A stretch of DNA of 64,000 bases from Flammeovirgaceae bacterium 311 (GCA_000597885.1 CP004371.1:4493001-4557000); one strand, 5' to 3'. Positions 43,373 through 52,990 are shown, numbered from the stretch's first letter. Numbers and translations: made by a program. Notes: a model not told the origin generated them from the sequence alone.

Positions 43373-44167
43373 CTAAAACGCAAATCGGATACCGTTCTGC
43401 AGGCTGTATACCCAGTTTACCACTGGAACCACCGGGCGTGGGTCGTAGCTGGCATTAACAGAGGTGGTAAAGCGGATGCGTCTGCTGATAGTAGCAGCCG
43501 TGTTGAAATCAGCACTAAAGCGATGGCGCCATATATCAAACTGCTTGTCGTAACCGTGCTGGTAATACATAATGGTGTTCAGGTATACCATCTCGTTAAT
43601 CTGCCAGCGAAGGCTCAGGTAATTGGAATTTTTGGGTATCCGCAGCGTAATTTCCCTATTTTCATCGCCGGGATATGCCCATCGCTCCTGCTCATACATA
43701 ATGCCAAGTCCAAAGGTAAGTGTGGCTTTTTCATCATCCAGTAACCTGTAGCGAAGGCCACCGCCAGCCAGATAGCGCTCCCTTAGTCCGCGGCCTATAT
43801 CATACTGGGTCTGAGCGAAAAGTTCTTCACTTAAAATATTACGCCAGTTAAAGTTTGTCCTGAAGTGGCTGTAACCGGTGCGTAAAAAAGCATTGCCGGT
43901 AAGGGCGCTATAGCTAAGCTGGTTAATAAGGGTGTAGCGGTGCAGTACACTGGTATAGGCTACATCGGCATTGGTGCTAAGGCTGGTAAAGCGGATTGGC
44001 TCATTAAGCCTGGCGCTTCGGTTGTGCATCAGCAGGTTAAAATCTACCTGGCCGGTCCAGTAGCGGGTGGTGTCGCGTTTAAGCCGGTTTCGTTCTATGT
44101 TCAAGATCTGGCTGAAGGCTGTATGGCTGAACAGCAGCAGGAGGAGGGAGATCAGGATAACACGCAT
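43373..44167 (-). CDS. DUF481-like outer-membrane protein
   Basis: ATG at 44167 (MRVILISLLLLLFSHTAFSQ) gives a good signal peptide; an in-frame start 36 nt upstream would spoil it. The mature part is a chain of amphipathic strands (YWTGQVDFNLLMHN, LINQLSYSALTGNAFLRTGY, AGGGLRYRLLDDEKATLTFGLGIMYEQERW), with glycines at turns and a final GIRFAF ending in phenylalanine as outer-membrane proteins do. Matches the DUF481 pattern. Role unknown. Confidence 0.8.
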   Translation of the reverse strand: MRVILISLLLLLFSHTAFSQILNIERNRLKRDTTRYWTGQVDFNLLMHNRSARLNEPIRFTSLSTNADVAYTSVLHRYTLINQLSYSALTGNAFLRTGYSHFRTNFNWRNILSEELFAQTQYDIGRGLRERYLAGGGLRYRLLDDEKATLTFGLGIMYEQERWAYPGDENREITLRIPKNSNYLSLRWQINEMVYLNTIMYYQHGYDKQFDIWRHRFSADFNTAATISRRIRFTTSVNASYDPRPVVPVVNWVYSLQNGIRFAF

Positions 44168-44264
44168 GGGTGCAAAAATAAGTCGGCACCCCTTGCTACA
44201 CAACCCATACTATATGAGTTTTCTATTTATAAGCCCAATCATTAGGTAGGAACTAAATAGGCGC

Positions 44265-44272
44265 TATATTTG
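44265..44272 (+). promoter_or_regulatory. -7 promoter box of ssrA
   Basis: TATATTTG, 14 nt before the mature tmRNA 5' end; TTG at the expected distance is not obvious. Confidence 0.6.
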
Positions 44273-44286
44273 TAATATAATCACAC

Positions 44287-44655
44287 GGGGCCGACTGGTT
44301 TTGACAGGAAGCCGAAGGTGAGTGTAAGCATGTCGGAAGCTGAACGTACCTTCCGTAATCAATGCGTTCAAACCAATAAATGGCGAAGAAAACTACGCCC
44401 TTGCTGCCTAATTAAGACTAATTAGATAGCTTGTGTCCTGCCAGGCCTTTGTTCTGCCGGTCTGGCGCCAAGGACATCATCCCGCAGAACTAGTTGCAAC
44501 AGGGCTGTGATGTTGCAGCGAATTTTATCGCAGATACGGGTCGTTTACAGGTTAGGTTAGCACCTAAACTACCCCGACAATTCAAGCTAAACTAAGCATG
44601 TAGAAAGCGCTACATCTTTCTTATCTGGACGCGGGTTCGACTCCCGCCGGCTCCA
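44287..44655 (+). ncRNA. ssrA: Transfer-messenger RNA (tmRNA)
   Basis: The 5' end GGGGCCGACTGG pairs with the 3' CGGCTCC (44648-44654) to form the tRNA-like acceptor stem, and the T-arm GCGGG-TTCGACT-CCCGC is at 44631-44647. The messenger part begins at GGC 44382 and reads G-E-E-N-Y-A-L-A-A, stop (44382-44411), the Bacteroidota type of degradation tag, ending in the ALAA recognised by ClpXP-type proteases. CCA is not fully encoded (ACA follows). It rescues ribosomes stalled on broken mRNAs. Its terminator is at 44666-44695. Confidence 0.96.
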
Positions 44656-44665
44656 CAAGAAATAG

Positions 44666-44695
44666 AAAAACACCCGCCAGCTGGCGGGTGTTTTT
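44666..44695. terminator. ssrA terminator
   Basis: Perfect 15-bp stem: AAAAACACCCGCCAG next to its exact inverse CTGGCGGGTGTTTTT, then GTTTT. It can also end the convergent minus-strand gene at 44736. Confidence 0.9.
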
Positions 44696-44735
44696 GTTTT
44701 ATATGGTTCTCTATACTGAGAACGACTATTATGTG

Positions 44736-45917
44736 CTATAGTATTTTATAGGCCAGTAACAGCGAATACTTATTGATGTTGGCATTCCATGAATTGTAAT
44801 CATTTACAATGTTGCGGCCAGTTTGATATCTGAACTCTAAGCTTAACTTTCTGTAGCTTATGCCAGCACCTCCCATAAAATTAGAACCGCTAGATATCTC
44901 TAAGTCGTTTCCAATCCTGTAATCTATGGTAGATGCTATTGGAAAATCCCAGATATATCCAGCATTCAGGAAAATTCTGCTCTGTTGATTCAGGAAAAAA
45001 TAATGCCTCACAGCCAGCGGTACTTCGATTGATTTATACGCTATAGAAGCTTCACGTTGTTTTAACTGGTTTTTTCCGCTAAAGTGCTGGAAGGTAGGCT
45101 CAATAAACAATGCCCATTTTCCATTGTTAAAGGGCATGATAACTTCTGCCTCCAGGCCTATTCTGTAGTTGATGTTTTCATACTCTCCATTTCTGAAGGT
45201 ACTGTATGGATTTGACATGGAGAGGAAAGTATATTCAGTTCCAGGCACTATTTTCAGATTAAATAAGTCTGCTTTGCTTTTTGTATCATAGCTGACGGAA
45301 GTCTGTCCTTTGCTGTTGTTATAACTTAGAAAGTATCTGCTTAGGTGCTGTTTATTATAACCAAGGGTTTCCAGCTGATGCAAGTCTACCTCCGGATGCC
45401 TGAGATCGGTCCAGAGCTGTTGCTTAAACCCGGCATTAACTGCAATTCTGTTGTCTTCTACTAAATATCTTTTGTACACAAGCTGCTGAAGAGGTGAGCT
45501 TTTTGTTCTGTAGAAAAAGCGCTCCAGTTCCTTGTCCTCATAATGATAAAGTGATGCGGTTCCTTCAATTAGCACCTTAAGAAATAATTTTTCTTCCACG
45601 AAATTTAAATTCCTGTCATTGATAAGCTTCGTTCTGCTGTTGCCTGAACGGTCAATGCTTACATTTTCCGCTATATATTTTGATGTGTTGTCGATCCCGA
45701 ATTCTGTGATATTGGCTACAGTTGCTGTTGATGACTCTGCTTGCTCCGAAAGCTTGTATTCTATCTCCTTTGGGTTATTTTTCCAGTCAACATTTTTGAT
45801 CAGGCACTCTGTTCTATGACCGGTGCTGTCGATAAAATAGCCCTTCTCATACCTGATCTGGGCTAAAGCTGGAAAGGTAAAAAGGGTGAACAGCGAGAAA
45901 AAGATTAATTTTTTCAT
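44736..45917 (-). CDS. PorT-like outer-membrane beta-barrel protein
   Basis: Signal peptide (KLIFFSLFTLFTFPALAQ), then an N-terminal soluble part (DSTGHRTECLIKNVDWKNNPKEIEY) common in Bacteroidota and often misnamed tRNA-modification GTPase, followed by a C-terminal barrel with strands such as YRIGLEAEVIMPFNNGKWALFIEPTF and EVPLAVRHYFFLNQQSRIFLNAGY. The final strands resemble the OMP_b-brl_2/PorT family. Function unknown. 393 aa. Confidence 0.8.
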   Translation of the reverse strand: MKKLIFFSLFTLFTFPALAQIRYEKGYFIDSTGHRTECLIKNVDWKNNPKEIEYKLSEQAESSTATVANITEFGIDNTSKYIAENVSIDRSGNSRTKLINDRNLNFVEEKLFLKVLIEGTASLYHYEDKELERFFYRTKSSPLQQLVYKRYLVEDNRIAVNAGFKQQLWTDLRHPEVDLHQLETLGYNKQHLSRYFLSYNNSKGQTSVSYDTKSKADLFNLKIVPGTEYTFLSMSNPYSTFRNGEYENINYRIGLEAEVIMPFNNGKWALFIEPTFQHFSGKNQLKQREASIAYKSIEVPLAVRHYFFLNQQSRIFLNAGYIWDFPIASTIDYRIGNDLEISSGSNFMGGAGISYRKLSLEFRYQTGRNIVNDYNSWNANINKYSLLLAYKIL

Positions 45918-46348
45918 GCAAATTACAGTAAGGGCTCCAGGTAGTTTATCGTGAAAGAACGCTATTATGGCTGATGGATCAGGTGGAGAAAAGTTTATTT
46001 AGCTTCGCGCTCATAACATATGCCATATATTTGAAAGTCACAAATTATCTAGCCTAAGCGATAGCAAATCCGGCACTTTCAGGTAAAAAAGTCAATAAAT
46101 TACTGCCTGAAGCCTTAAGAAAATATTCGCCTTTCATTCTAAAGACCCGCCACACATTTGCAGTTTTATAGACATGGCTACTGTCTAAGAATGAATTTCC
46201 ATATAAAAACAGGGCAGCTCTTCATATGAAAAGCTGCCCTGTTTTTTTAAGTTTTGTTTAATTGACCATCATTACTATAATTTTCCGAAAGCAGCCTTCT
46301 TACGCATCAGTGCAGGGGCTGAAGCGGGTTTCTTTTAAGGTGGGTCTG
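45918..46348. other. Intergenic region before PorT-like gene and after pyruvate kinase
   Basis: 431 bp with the pyruvate kinase terminator at 46206-46247 and presumably the PorT-like promoter; no ORF, repeat or RNA recognised. Confidence 0.7.
46206..46247 (-). terminator. Pyruvate kinase terminator
   Basis: AAAACAGGGCAGCT, 11-nt loop, AGCTGCCCTGTTTT(TTT) stem; T-run on both strands. About 100 nt beyond the stop at 46349 on the minus strand. Confidence 0.8.
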
Positions 46349-48187
46349 TTATTTCATTTCGGCGAGGGTGAGGCTGCGCAGCATAGATGTTTTCTTAGAC
46401 TGGTGCCCCTGCATGCGCTGCATGATATCCCTAAGGGTGCGAATGGCTTCTACTATGTGAGGGCCTTTGTTGAGCATTACACATTCGGCACGCTGCGACA
46501 TGGCAGCGTCTGTAATCTCTGCCCGGGAAGGACGACCTTTTTTGGCCAGGGTTTCCAGTACCTGTGTAGCCCAGACTACCGGGAGATGGGCCGCCTCGCA
46601 AAGCCAGAGCATTTCTTCCTGCACTTCTGCCAGGCGGTTCCAGCCAACCTCCACGGCAAGGTCGCCACGGGCAATCATAATGCCGGCAGGGTAGTGCTGC
46701 ATTAAAGTAAGCAGGAGCAGTGGCAGGTTGTTAAAAGCTCTTTTGGTTTCTATTTTCAGTAGCACGCCTATGGGTGGGGCTTTCAGGCATTTGAGCGCTG
46801 CAAATAGTTCTTCTATATCCTCCGGAGTCTGCACAAATGATACATTCACGACATCTGCCAGCTTAACTACCTCTGCCAGGTCCTGCCGGTCTTTGTCGGT
46901 GAGCCCGTGCAGGCTAAGGTTGCTGTCGGGGAAGTTAATGCTTTTGTTTCCGCGCAGCTTGCTTCCCTTATCTCTGGCAAATGTAATTTGGATAGTGAGC
47001 TGCTCCTTACTAGCGGTTGTTACCTTGCCCTCTATCTTACCATCATTAAAAAGCACCCGGTCGCCTGCCTCTACATCTGCCAGTATTTCGGGTAAGGTGC
47101 AGGCAATATGTGCTGGCTCTGTTACATTTCCTGCTTCGTCTGTTTTGGCAGGTTCACCCGGTCTGTCATCGCTATGTAAAACCAGGGTGTCGCCTCTGTT
47201 TAAGCGAAGTACCAGCTCTTCTTTGGGCAGGAGGCCTACCTCGGTACTGCTTTTTTCTTTGCTCTTACTGCTGCGCGTCTGCAGCAGGGTACCTGTGCTG
47301 ATGTATGCGTTTTTATAGAGGTATGTTAAAACACAGTTGTCTTTACGCTGCTGCACCCTAAGCTGTCGGCTACGCCCCCGAACATCTTTAAATTTGATCT
47401 TTTGCCCATGCTTCAGGGCTTTCAGCCAAGCTGCATCAACAGGGAGGGTAGCATCACCCTTTTCCGGGGGCTTTACCCCTTCAGGCACCAGCCACACCAT
47501 GGCAGATTCAGTAATCTGCCCCTTGGTATTAAGTTTTGGTTTTATCTGCAGCAGCTTTGGTTTCTCTGTCATGGGGCCTGTGCGGAGCTTAGGACCGGCC
47601 AGATCCATAAAAATGGGGCAACTGATGCCTGTTTCTGCCAATGCCTGCCGGATGGTTTTTGCCAGGCTGCTCCAGGCATCGGCATCGTCATGGGCGCAGT
47701 TAATGCGGGCACAGTTCATGCCAGCCTGCAGCAGTTCTTTCACATGGGGCACATCCCGGGCCATTTCTGCATCCATGGTCACCATAATGCTGGCGCCTTG
47801 CCCTGCCTGTTGTTTTCCCAGTAAAGCCTCGGAATGGGTCTTTAGCAAAGCGCTTAGGGCTCCGAACGATGCTGAAAGCTCCAGTATCGTATCTGGCTTT
47901 GTACATTCAAGCATCTGTTGCAGCTGGAGGCGCAGGACGTGCAGGCTGGGGAGCACATGGCTTTCGCTTCTGCCCAGGCTGGAGAGCCCCAGCGTAGAGA
48001 GCTGTTCCTGTATAGACCTGATGTCGGTATTACGTAGGGCCAGGTAGTGTAATAGGTTGCGGACACTGCGGTTAAAAGCAGGATGTACCTTGCTGGTGGC
48101 ATCAGCATAGTTGTTTTCCAGCACCTGCGCTTTGCTTAGTACCTCTTCTATCTTTTGCAGTAGCCCATGTAAATCACTCTTTTGCAT
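46349..48187 (-). CDS. pyk: Pyruvate kinase, atypical long form without C-terminal domain
   Basis: Catalytic blocks: RINCAHDDADAW (canonical RLNFSHG), MDLAGPKLRTG, KIETKRAFNNL (catalytic Lys), GIMIARGDLAVEV, ATQVLETLAKKGRPSRAE. Differences from E. coli PykF: an added N-terminal helical region of about 130 residues, a B domain roughly twice normal (around 210-410, with SSKSKEKSS and KPPEKGD insertions), and loss of the C-terminal regulatory domain, since the protein stops about 45 residues after the TQ-box helix. It makes pyruvate and ATP from PEP and ADP. ATG at 48187 preferred over in-frame 48220. 612 aa. Confidence 0.85.
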   Translation of the reverse strand: MQKSDLHGLLQKIEEVLSKAQVLENNYADATSKVHPAFNRSVRNLLHYLALRNTDIRSIQEQLSTLGLSSLGRSESHVLPSLHVLRLQLQQMLECTKPDTILELSASFGALSALLKTHSEALLGKQQAGQGASIMVTMDAEMARDVPHVKELLQAGMNCARINCAHDDADAWSSLAKTIRQALAETGISCPIFMDLAGPKLRTGPMTEKPKLLQIKPKLNTKGQITESAMVWLVPEGVKPPEKGDATLPVDAAWLKALKHGQKIKFKDVRGRSRQLRVQQRKDNCVLTYLYKNAYISTGTLLQTRSSKSKEKSSTEVGLLPKEELVLRLNRGDTLVLHSDDRPGEPAKTDEAGNVTEPAHIACTLPEILADVEAGDRVLFNDGKIEGKVTTASKEQLTIQITFARDKGSKLRGNKSINFPDSNLSLHGLTDKDRQDLAEVVKLADVVNVSFVQTPEDIEELFAALKCLKAPPIGVLLKIETKRAFNNLPLLLLTLMQHYPAGIMIARGDLAVEVGWNRLAEVQEEMLWLCEAAHLPVVWATQVLETLAKKGRPSRAEITDAAMSQRAECVMLNKGPHIVEAIRTLRDIMQRMQGHQSKKTSMLRSLTLAEMK

Positions 48188-48267
48188 GTTGCATATGGCT
48201 TTGTTGAATGTACGCAGCAATAGCCCACAGGTCGGAATAGAGCGAGAATTAAAATAAAAAGGTGGGG

Positions 48268-49071
48268 CTAAAAGTCAGTATCAGCTTCTTTCAGGTCCAG
48301 TTCTTTTATCCAGATGTTCCGGTAGAGCACATCGTGGCCTTCGGCCTGTAGTTTTATACCGCCGGGTGTATCTGTAATGCCTCTGCCTTCGTCGTTGCCG
48401 CCATCTATGCCGGAGTTTTCTCCACCCCATACCTGCGGAATGGGCTGATTGGTGGCTACCTTCTGGCCATTAAAATAAATGGTGGCCATGGCGGGCTCTA
48501 TGCGCTTGCCATCTCTAAAGCGGGCAGCCCGGAAAACAATATCATAGGCATTCCACTTACCAAGCCCGTTGTAGGCATAATAGGGCGAGGGGGTTTCATT
48601 AATTACCGCACCCATGCCATGTTTGGTGGAGTCGCCATCCAGCACCTGTATCTCGTAGCGGTTTTGCAGGTACACGCCACTGTTGCCACCTTCGTTGGCA
48701 ACCAGAAATTCCACATGAAGCCTGAAATCACGGAACTCATCCTTCGTTACAATATCGGCGGCACCGTATTTACCACCTGCAGAGGCCGGGTCGTTGCTGC
48801 TTAAAACCGCGCCTTCACCGGCAGGATCTGCTAAAATTTGCCACTTAATGGGAGCGGTTTCTGCTAAACGGGGTCCTTCCCAATACTGCCATTTTTCATC
48901 GAGCATCTCACGGCTGCCATCGAACAGTACTGTTGCATCGCCGGGCGCTTCAGCGCCAACCCCTGGTGCTGCATCTGTATCAGACCCTTTGCACATGGCC
49001 ATTGCCAGTCCCGTAGAAATCAGCAGGCAAAACACTAAAGGCTTCTTGAAATTTAATGCAGGCTTCTTCAT
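48268..49071 (-). CDS. DUF1080 lipoprotein (3-keto-disaccharide hydrolase-like)
   Basis: Lipobox GLAMAMC near residue 27 and a flexible Ala/Asp linker, then the DUF1080 concanavalin-like fold: LFDGSREMLDEKWQYWEG, DFRLHVEFLVANEGGNSGVYLQNRYEIQVLDG, GKWNAYDIVFRAARF and HDVLYRNIWIKELD. Family members hydrolyse keto-sugar glycosides or bind carbohydrates; many are secreted by Bacteroidota. Envelope-attached and probably exposed. 267 aa. Confidence 0.9.
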   Translation of the reverse strand: MKKPALNFKKPLVFCLLISTGLAMAMCKGSDTDAAPGVGAEAPGDATVLFDGSREMLDEKWQYWEGPRLAETAPIKWQILADPAGEGAVLSSNDPASAGGKYGAADIVTKDEFRDFRLHVEFLVANEGGNSGVYLQNRYEIQVLDGDSTKHGMGAVINETPSPYYAYNGLGKWNAYDIVFRAARFRDGKRIEPAMATIYFNGQKVATNQPIPQVWGGENSGIDGGNDEGRGITDTPGGIKLQAEGHDVLYRNIWIKELDLKEADTDF

Positions 49072-49532
49072 ATGTAATATTGGGTTATGGTGCCAGTGAT
49101 ATAGGGCTTAGGGAGCTATAGGTTTCCACGGGCACATTATTTTAGTTTTTAAGATATGCTTAATTCATTAATTCATAGCGCTGTACCGGGTAGATTTTTG
49201 TCACACGCTATCAATGAATTCTCGGGAAGTGCTGCTTTTTATATGAAATACTTTCTGCTACACCTCTGCCCGCTGGGATTTACTGATGTGAAAGTTATAC
49301 CGACAGGGAAGGGCGTTGCGCCTTGTAATTAAATCTGGCATAGTAAATTTTACTGCCTTGCCCGCTCTAATTTTTGTAGGGAACAGCCAGGAAAGTAGAA
49401 AGAAATATCGAAATAATATTTTACAGAATAATGTATTACAGAACAATATTTCAATTTTAGTGCAGATCTGATATATCATTGGGTGTTGGATAATTTTAAA
49501 AAAAGGTTTAACTATAATCAGGTAATACAAAT
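49072..49532. other. Intergenic region, nothing recognised
   Basis: 461 bp, AT-rich, between divergent genes. A frame from 49156 to 49332 (58 codons) lacks recognisable features and I do not call it. Confidence 0.7.
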
Positions 49533-50078
49533 GTGAGACAATGCACTTCCATATTGCTTCTGCTGATCATGTTATTTAACATGCTTGGGTGCTATGGCCT
49601 ATTTTTAACAATATGGCACAGTAATGAGCAGGCGTTGTTCAGTAGCTTCGATGATGACGAATACAATGAACTGGAGACTGTTACCATAAAATTTCCACAT
49701 AGGATCTCATATGTGATAGAACAACCTGATTACCAGCGGGTAGATGGATTATTTGAGCATGAAGGTCAGTTTTACAGATTTGTAAAACAAAGGATTACAT
49801 CAGATTCCATTATTGTAGTTTGTGTCAAAGACAAAAAAAGCGAACGGATCAACAAAGCTTTATCTGAATATGTAAAAACCTTTGCTGATGGTCCTGCGCA
49901 TGATAAAAATGCAAAAAAAATCAGCATCAATTTCAGCAAAGATTATTATACCATTGCGTTTACAATGACTACTCTAAGCCCGGGCTGGGAAACTAATGTT
50001 CTGCAGCTAAGCGGGAAGTCTAACTTAATCTGCTCACAGTATGCTGATGCGGTGACCCATCCCCCGGAAACTGCATAG
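49533..50078 (+). CDS. Small membrane-associated or lipidated protein, unknown
   Basis: GTG start (MRQCTSILLLLIMLFNMLGCYG); the hydrophobic run ends at a cysteine that could be a lipobox (FNMLGC) or merely part of a membrane helix. The rest is soluble, with a charged patch FSSFDDDEYNELETVTIKFP and a helix KSERINKALSEYVKTF. 181 aa. Similar short proteins precede transporters in Bacteroidota, but I cannot name the family. Confidence 0.6.
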   Translation: MRQCTSILLLLIMLFNMLGCYGLFLTIWHSNEQALFSSFDDDEYNELETVTIKFPHRISYVIEQPDYQRVDGLFEHEGQFYRFVKQRITSDSIIVVCVKDKKSERINKALSEYVKTFADGPAHDKNAKKISINFSKDYYTIAFTMTTLSPGWETNVLQLSGKSNLICSQYADAVTHPPETA

Positions 50079-50464
50079 TTTTTTATTCCCCATCTATTAT
50101 TCCCTTCTAAAACTACTCCACTCCACATGCCGAAATGTGGTGTAGGTGCAGCTGTCTGTATGGCTCCTGACTCTGGTCAGAAGTACATAAGTATGTTGCT
50201 GCTTTGCCAGTACAATAATGTATAGCTGCCGGAGAATAATAAATGCGCAGGAACGATAATCTCCATTTCAAGAGCTGCTGCTGATGCGGCATGACTAAAG
50301 CTACCCCATGTAACTGTCAGTCACTCCTGCCTGTTTATGCCCGGTAAAAGCGCATACAGGGCAGGGAGTGTTCTGGTTTGCAGCCAGGACTAAATCTGGA
50401 ACAATACAAGGGTGGCTGTTGGTCAAAGGGGCTGCTCTTTTTTCCAAATCAATTTAAATTACCC
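50079..50464. other. Intergenic region with one imperfect hairpin
   Basis: 386 bp. An imperfect inverted repeat (CACTCCTGCCTGT... with ...ACAGGGCAGGGAGTG, 50322-50370) precedes the transporter start by about 95 nt. No ORF or promoter box recognised. Confidence 0.5.
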
Positions 50465-51388
50465 ATGAAAAAGATACTACTACCACTATTCCATATCATG
50501 CTCCTGCTCCCGGGCCTGGGCTTTTCACAAAATCTTACAGATGGACTAATGATGTCCGCAAACAGCCTGTGTACAGGTTTCATGTTCAGCCATGACCGCT
50601 GGACCCACTATTGGGAAGGCGAACTAAAGCGCAACAACGAAAACATAGGTGCTCTGACCACCCAAAGCCTGGTGTGGGCGGGAACCTATGGATTAACTGA
50701 CAAAATAAATCTGATTGCTATGCTGCCCTATATAAAGACGGATGCCAGCAACGGCAATATGAGTGGCATGGAAGGTTTGCAGGATGCTACGCTTGCTGTA
50801 AAATATAAGATTTATGAAAAGGGGCTTGGCGACGGCAGCTTTAAATCTTTTGCGGTTGTAGGTGCTTCTACCCCGCTTAGTAATTACACTCCTGATTACT
50901 ATCCGTTTTCGCTAGGGACAGGTACCACTAACCTGATCTGGCGCCTGAATGCCATTTTTAAATTAACCAGGGGTTTTTACACCAATATTTCGGGAGGCTA
51001 CACCTGGCGCAGCAATACAAAACTAGACCGGGCTGCGTACTATACCGATGGGCAAATGTTCATGACCAATGAGGTGAAAATGCCCAATGTAGCTGATCTG
51101 GCAGCAAGTCTTGGCTACCTGAATGGAGGGCTGCAGGCCGAGGTATTCTATTTGCAGCAAAACACATTGGGTGGTGGGGATATCCGAAGGCAGGATATGC
51201 CCTTCGTCTCAAACCGCATGAATTTTTCAAAAGCAGGTGCACTGCTCATGTATTACCTTCCCATGCATAAAAACCTGGCCGTTCGTGCCAGTACCAGCCT
51301 CACCCTGGCGGGTCGCAATATAGGTGAATCAACCACCTTCATGGGGGGGCTCTTCTATACTTTTCATTTTTCAAACAAGTCTGAATAA
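50465..51388 (+). CDS. Outer-membrane transporter-like protein (MetA-degradation type)
   Basis: ATG at 50465 (MKKILLPLFHIMLLLPGLGFSQ) gives a signal peptide. The mature protein resembles the phenol_MetA_deg channel family: WAGTYGLTDKINLIAMLPYIKTDASNGNMSGMEGLQDATLAVKYKIY, then barrel strands and a terminal GGLFYTFHFS. Likely a barrel channel for small hydrophobic compounds. It is 7 nt from the haloperoxidase gene, thus co-expressed with it. 307 aa. Confidence 0.78.
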   Translation: MKKILLPLFHIMLLLPGLGFSQNLTDGLMMSANSLCTGFMFSHDRWTHYWEGELKRNNENIGALTTQSLVWAGTYGLTDKINLIAMLPYIKTDASNGNMSGMEGLQDATLAVKYKIYEKGLGDGSFKSFAVVGASTPLSNYTPDYYPFSLGTGTTNLIWRLNAIFKLTRGFYTNISGGYTWRSNTKLDRAAYYTDGQMFMTNEVKMPNVADLAASLGYLNGGLQAEVFYLQQNTLGGGDIRRQDMPFVSNRMNFSKAGALLMYYLPMHKNLAVRASTSLTLAGRNIGESTTFMGGLFYTFHFSNKSE

Positions 51389-51395
51389 CTGCCTC

Positions 51396-52940
51396 ATGAA
51401 AATTTTACATACTATCCTAAGCCTGGCATGTTGTGTTTTACTGATAACCGCATGCGATAAAGATCTTGATTTCGATGAGCAGCTGGCACCTGTAGCACCC
51501 TTAAGTTTAGATGAAAACGCAGGCAGCTGGAAGATGATCATACTAAGCAGTCCTGGCCAGATTTCTTTACCTGCCCCTGCAGAGGTTACCAGCCCTGCTT
51601 ATCAGAACGAGCTTGCGGCCATCAAAAAGGTGCAGCTATCCCTGAGCAGGCAGCAACGGGATATTATTGCGTACTGGAGTGCGGGTGGTGTAATCCGCTG
51701 GAATCAGTTTATGCGTGAGCTGGTGGCACGCTATAACCTGCCTCCGGCACCGGGATCAGCAGGTATCTATCCGGCTCCGGATGCAGAAAATCCTTTTGCA
51801 GATCCGGCCTTTCCCTTTGCCAATCCTCCATATGCTGCACGTGCTTACAGTTATGTAAGTGTGGCACAATATGAAGCCCTGAAAGCAGCCTGGTACTATA
51901 AGTTCCTCTACAGGCGGCCAGCTCCCCATCAGCTCGATAACGCGATAAAGAACCTCTCGGCAGTAGAGGATCTTCCTGCCTATCCCTCTGAAGATGCTGT
52001 ACTTTCAGGTGTTTCCGTTGAGTTGTTGAAAGCGCTGTTTCCTACTGCTATTGAGGAAATTTCTTTAATGGCAGCAGAGCAGCGAAATGCTGCGCTTTGG
52101 TCTGGCAAAGCGTCGGCCAGTGATGTAAGTGCCGGGCTGGCACTGGGAAAAGCCGTAGCGCAGCAGGTAATAGTTCGTGCAGGAGCTGATGGCATGCGCA
52201 ATGCTGTAGGAGTGCCTGCAGATTGGGAAAAGATGGAAAACGAGTGCATAGCCCGTGGTGAAGGTCCCTGGAAAAGCCTGGAGTCACCGGCGCGTCCACC
52301 CATGCTGCCGCTTTTCGGTAATGCAATGGCCTGGAATATGTCGGCAGATGATATTGTCCGGGAGCGTCCGCTGCCGCCGCCATCGACCTCTTCTGCAGAC
52401 ATGAAAAAAGAAATTGAAGAGGTGAAATGGTATGCTAAAAATGCTACACGCGAGCAGGTGGCGATTGTGCATAAATGGGCTGATGGTGTAGGTACCTATA
52501 CGCCTCCAGGCCATTGGAACGATATTGCAACCGAGTATATCCACACAGCCAGGTACAGCGAAGTGCGTACGGCACGTGCTTTTGCCTTGCTGAACATGGC
52601 ACTGCATGATGCCGCAGTTGGTTGCTGGAATACAAAATTCTTTTATTACAATCCGCGCCCGTCTCAGATGGATCCCACTATCAGGGCAAGTACAGGCGTA
52701 CCTAACTTTCCGGCATTTACCTCGGGCCATTCCACGTTCTCTGGTTCTGCTGCAACTGTTTTGTCTTATTTGTTTCCTTCTGAACGCAACTACTTCCACT
52801 CCCAGGCGCTGGAGGCATCCAATTCCCGCCTGTATGGTGCTATACACTATCGTTCAGATGTAGAAATAGGCCTTGAGCATGGCAATGTTATAGGAGGGTA
52901 TACCGTTTCCTTTGCTCAGCAAGACGGCGCTGATCAGTAG
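51396..52940 (+). CDS. Vanadium-dependent haloperoxidase / PAP2-like lipoprotein
   Basis: Lipobox LLITAC near residue 16. The C-terminal third carries the vanadate/phosphate-binding signature: NPRPSQMDP, PNFPAFTSGHSTFSGSAATV and SRLYGAIHYRSDVEIGLEHG, in the order expected for PAP2-type haloperoxidases, while an upstream helical domain holds AARAYSYVSVAQYEALKAAWYYK. It probably oxidises halides with peroxide or acts as an acid phosphatase. Envelope-anchored. ATG at 51396 is chosen because earlier in-frame residues overlap the upstream coding region. 514 aa. Confidence 0.85.
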   Translation: MKILHTILSLACCVLLITACDKDLDFDEQLAPVAPLSLDENAGSWKMIILSSPGQISLPAPAEVTSPAYQNELAAIKKVQLSLSRQQRDIIAYWSAGGVIRWNQFMRELVARYNLPPAPGSAGIYPAPDAENPFADPAFPFANPPYAARAYSYVSVAQYEALKAAWYYKFLYRRPAPHQLDNAIKNLSAVEDLPAYPSEDAVLSGVSVELLKALFPTAIEEISLMAAEQRNAALWSGKASASDVSAGLALGKAVAQQVIVRAGADGMRNAVGVPADWEKMENECIARGEGPWKSLESPARPPMLPLFGNAMAWNMSADDIVRERPLPPPSTSSADMKKEIEEVKWYAKNATREQVAIVHKWADGVGTYTPPGHWNDIATEYIHTARYSEVRTARAFALLNMALHDAAVGCWNTKFFYYNPRPSQMDPTIRASTGVPNFPAFTSGHSTFSGSAATVLSYLFPSERNYFHSQALEASNSRLYGAIHYRSDVEIGLEHGNVIGGYTVSFAQQDGADQ

Positions 52941-52990
52941 AGCAGTCTCTGCCTTGGCTCAGGCATCGGGTATTTTAGAGATGCTGCCAT

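Noticed and set aside
46728-48047. Long plus-strand open frames opposite pyruvate kinase
   Set aside because: Low-complexity Ser/Leu-rich translations on the strand opposite conserved kinase motifs; shadows.
49156-49332. 58-codon frame upstream of the 49533 gene
   Set aside because: No recognisable family, membrane segment or promoter spacing; chance ORF in AT-rich DNA is likely.
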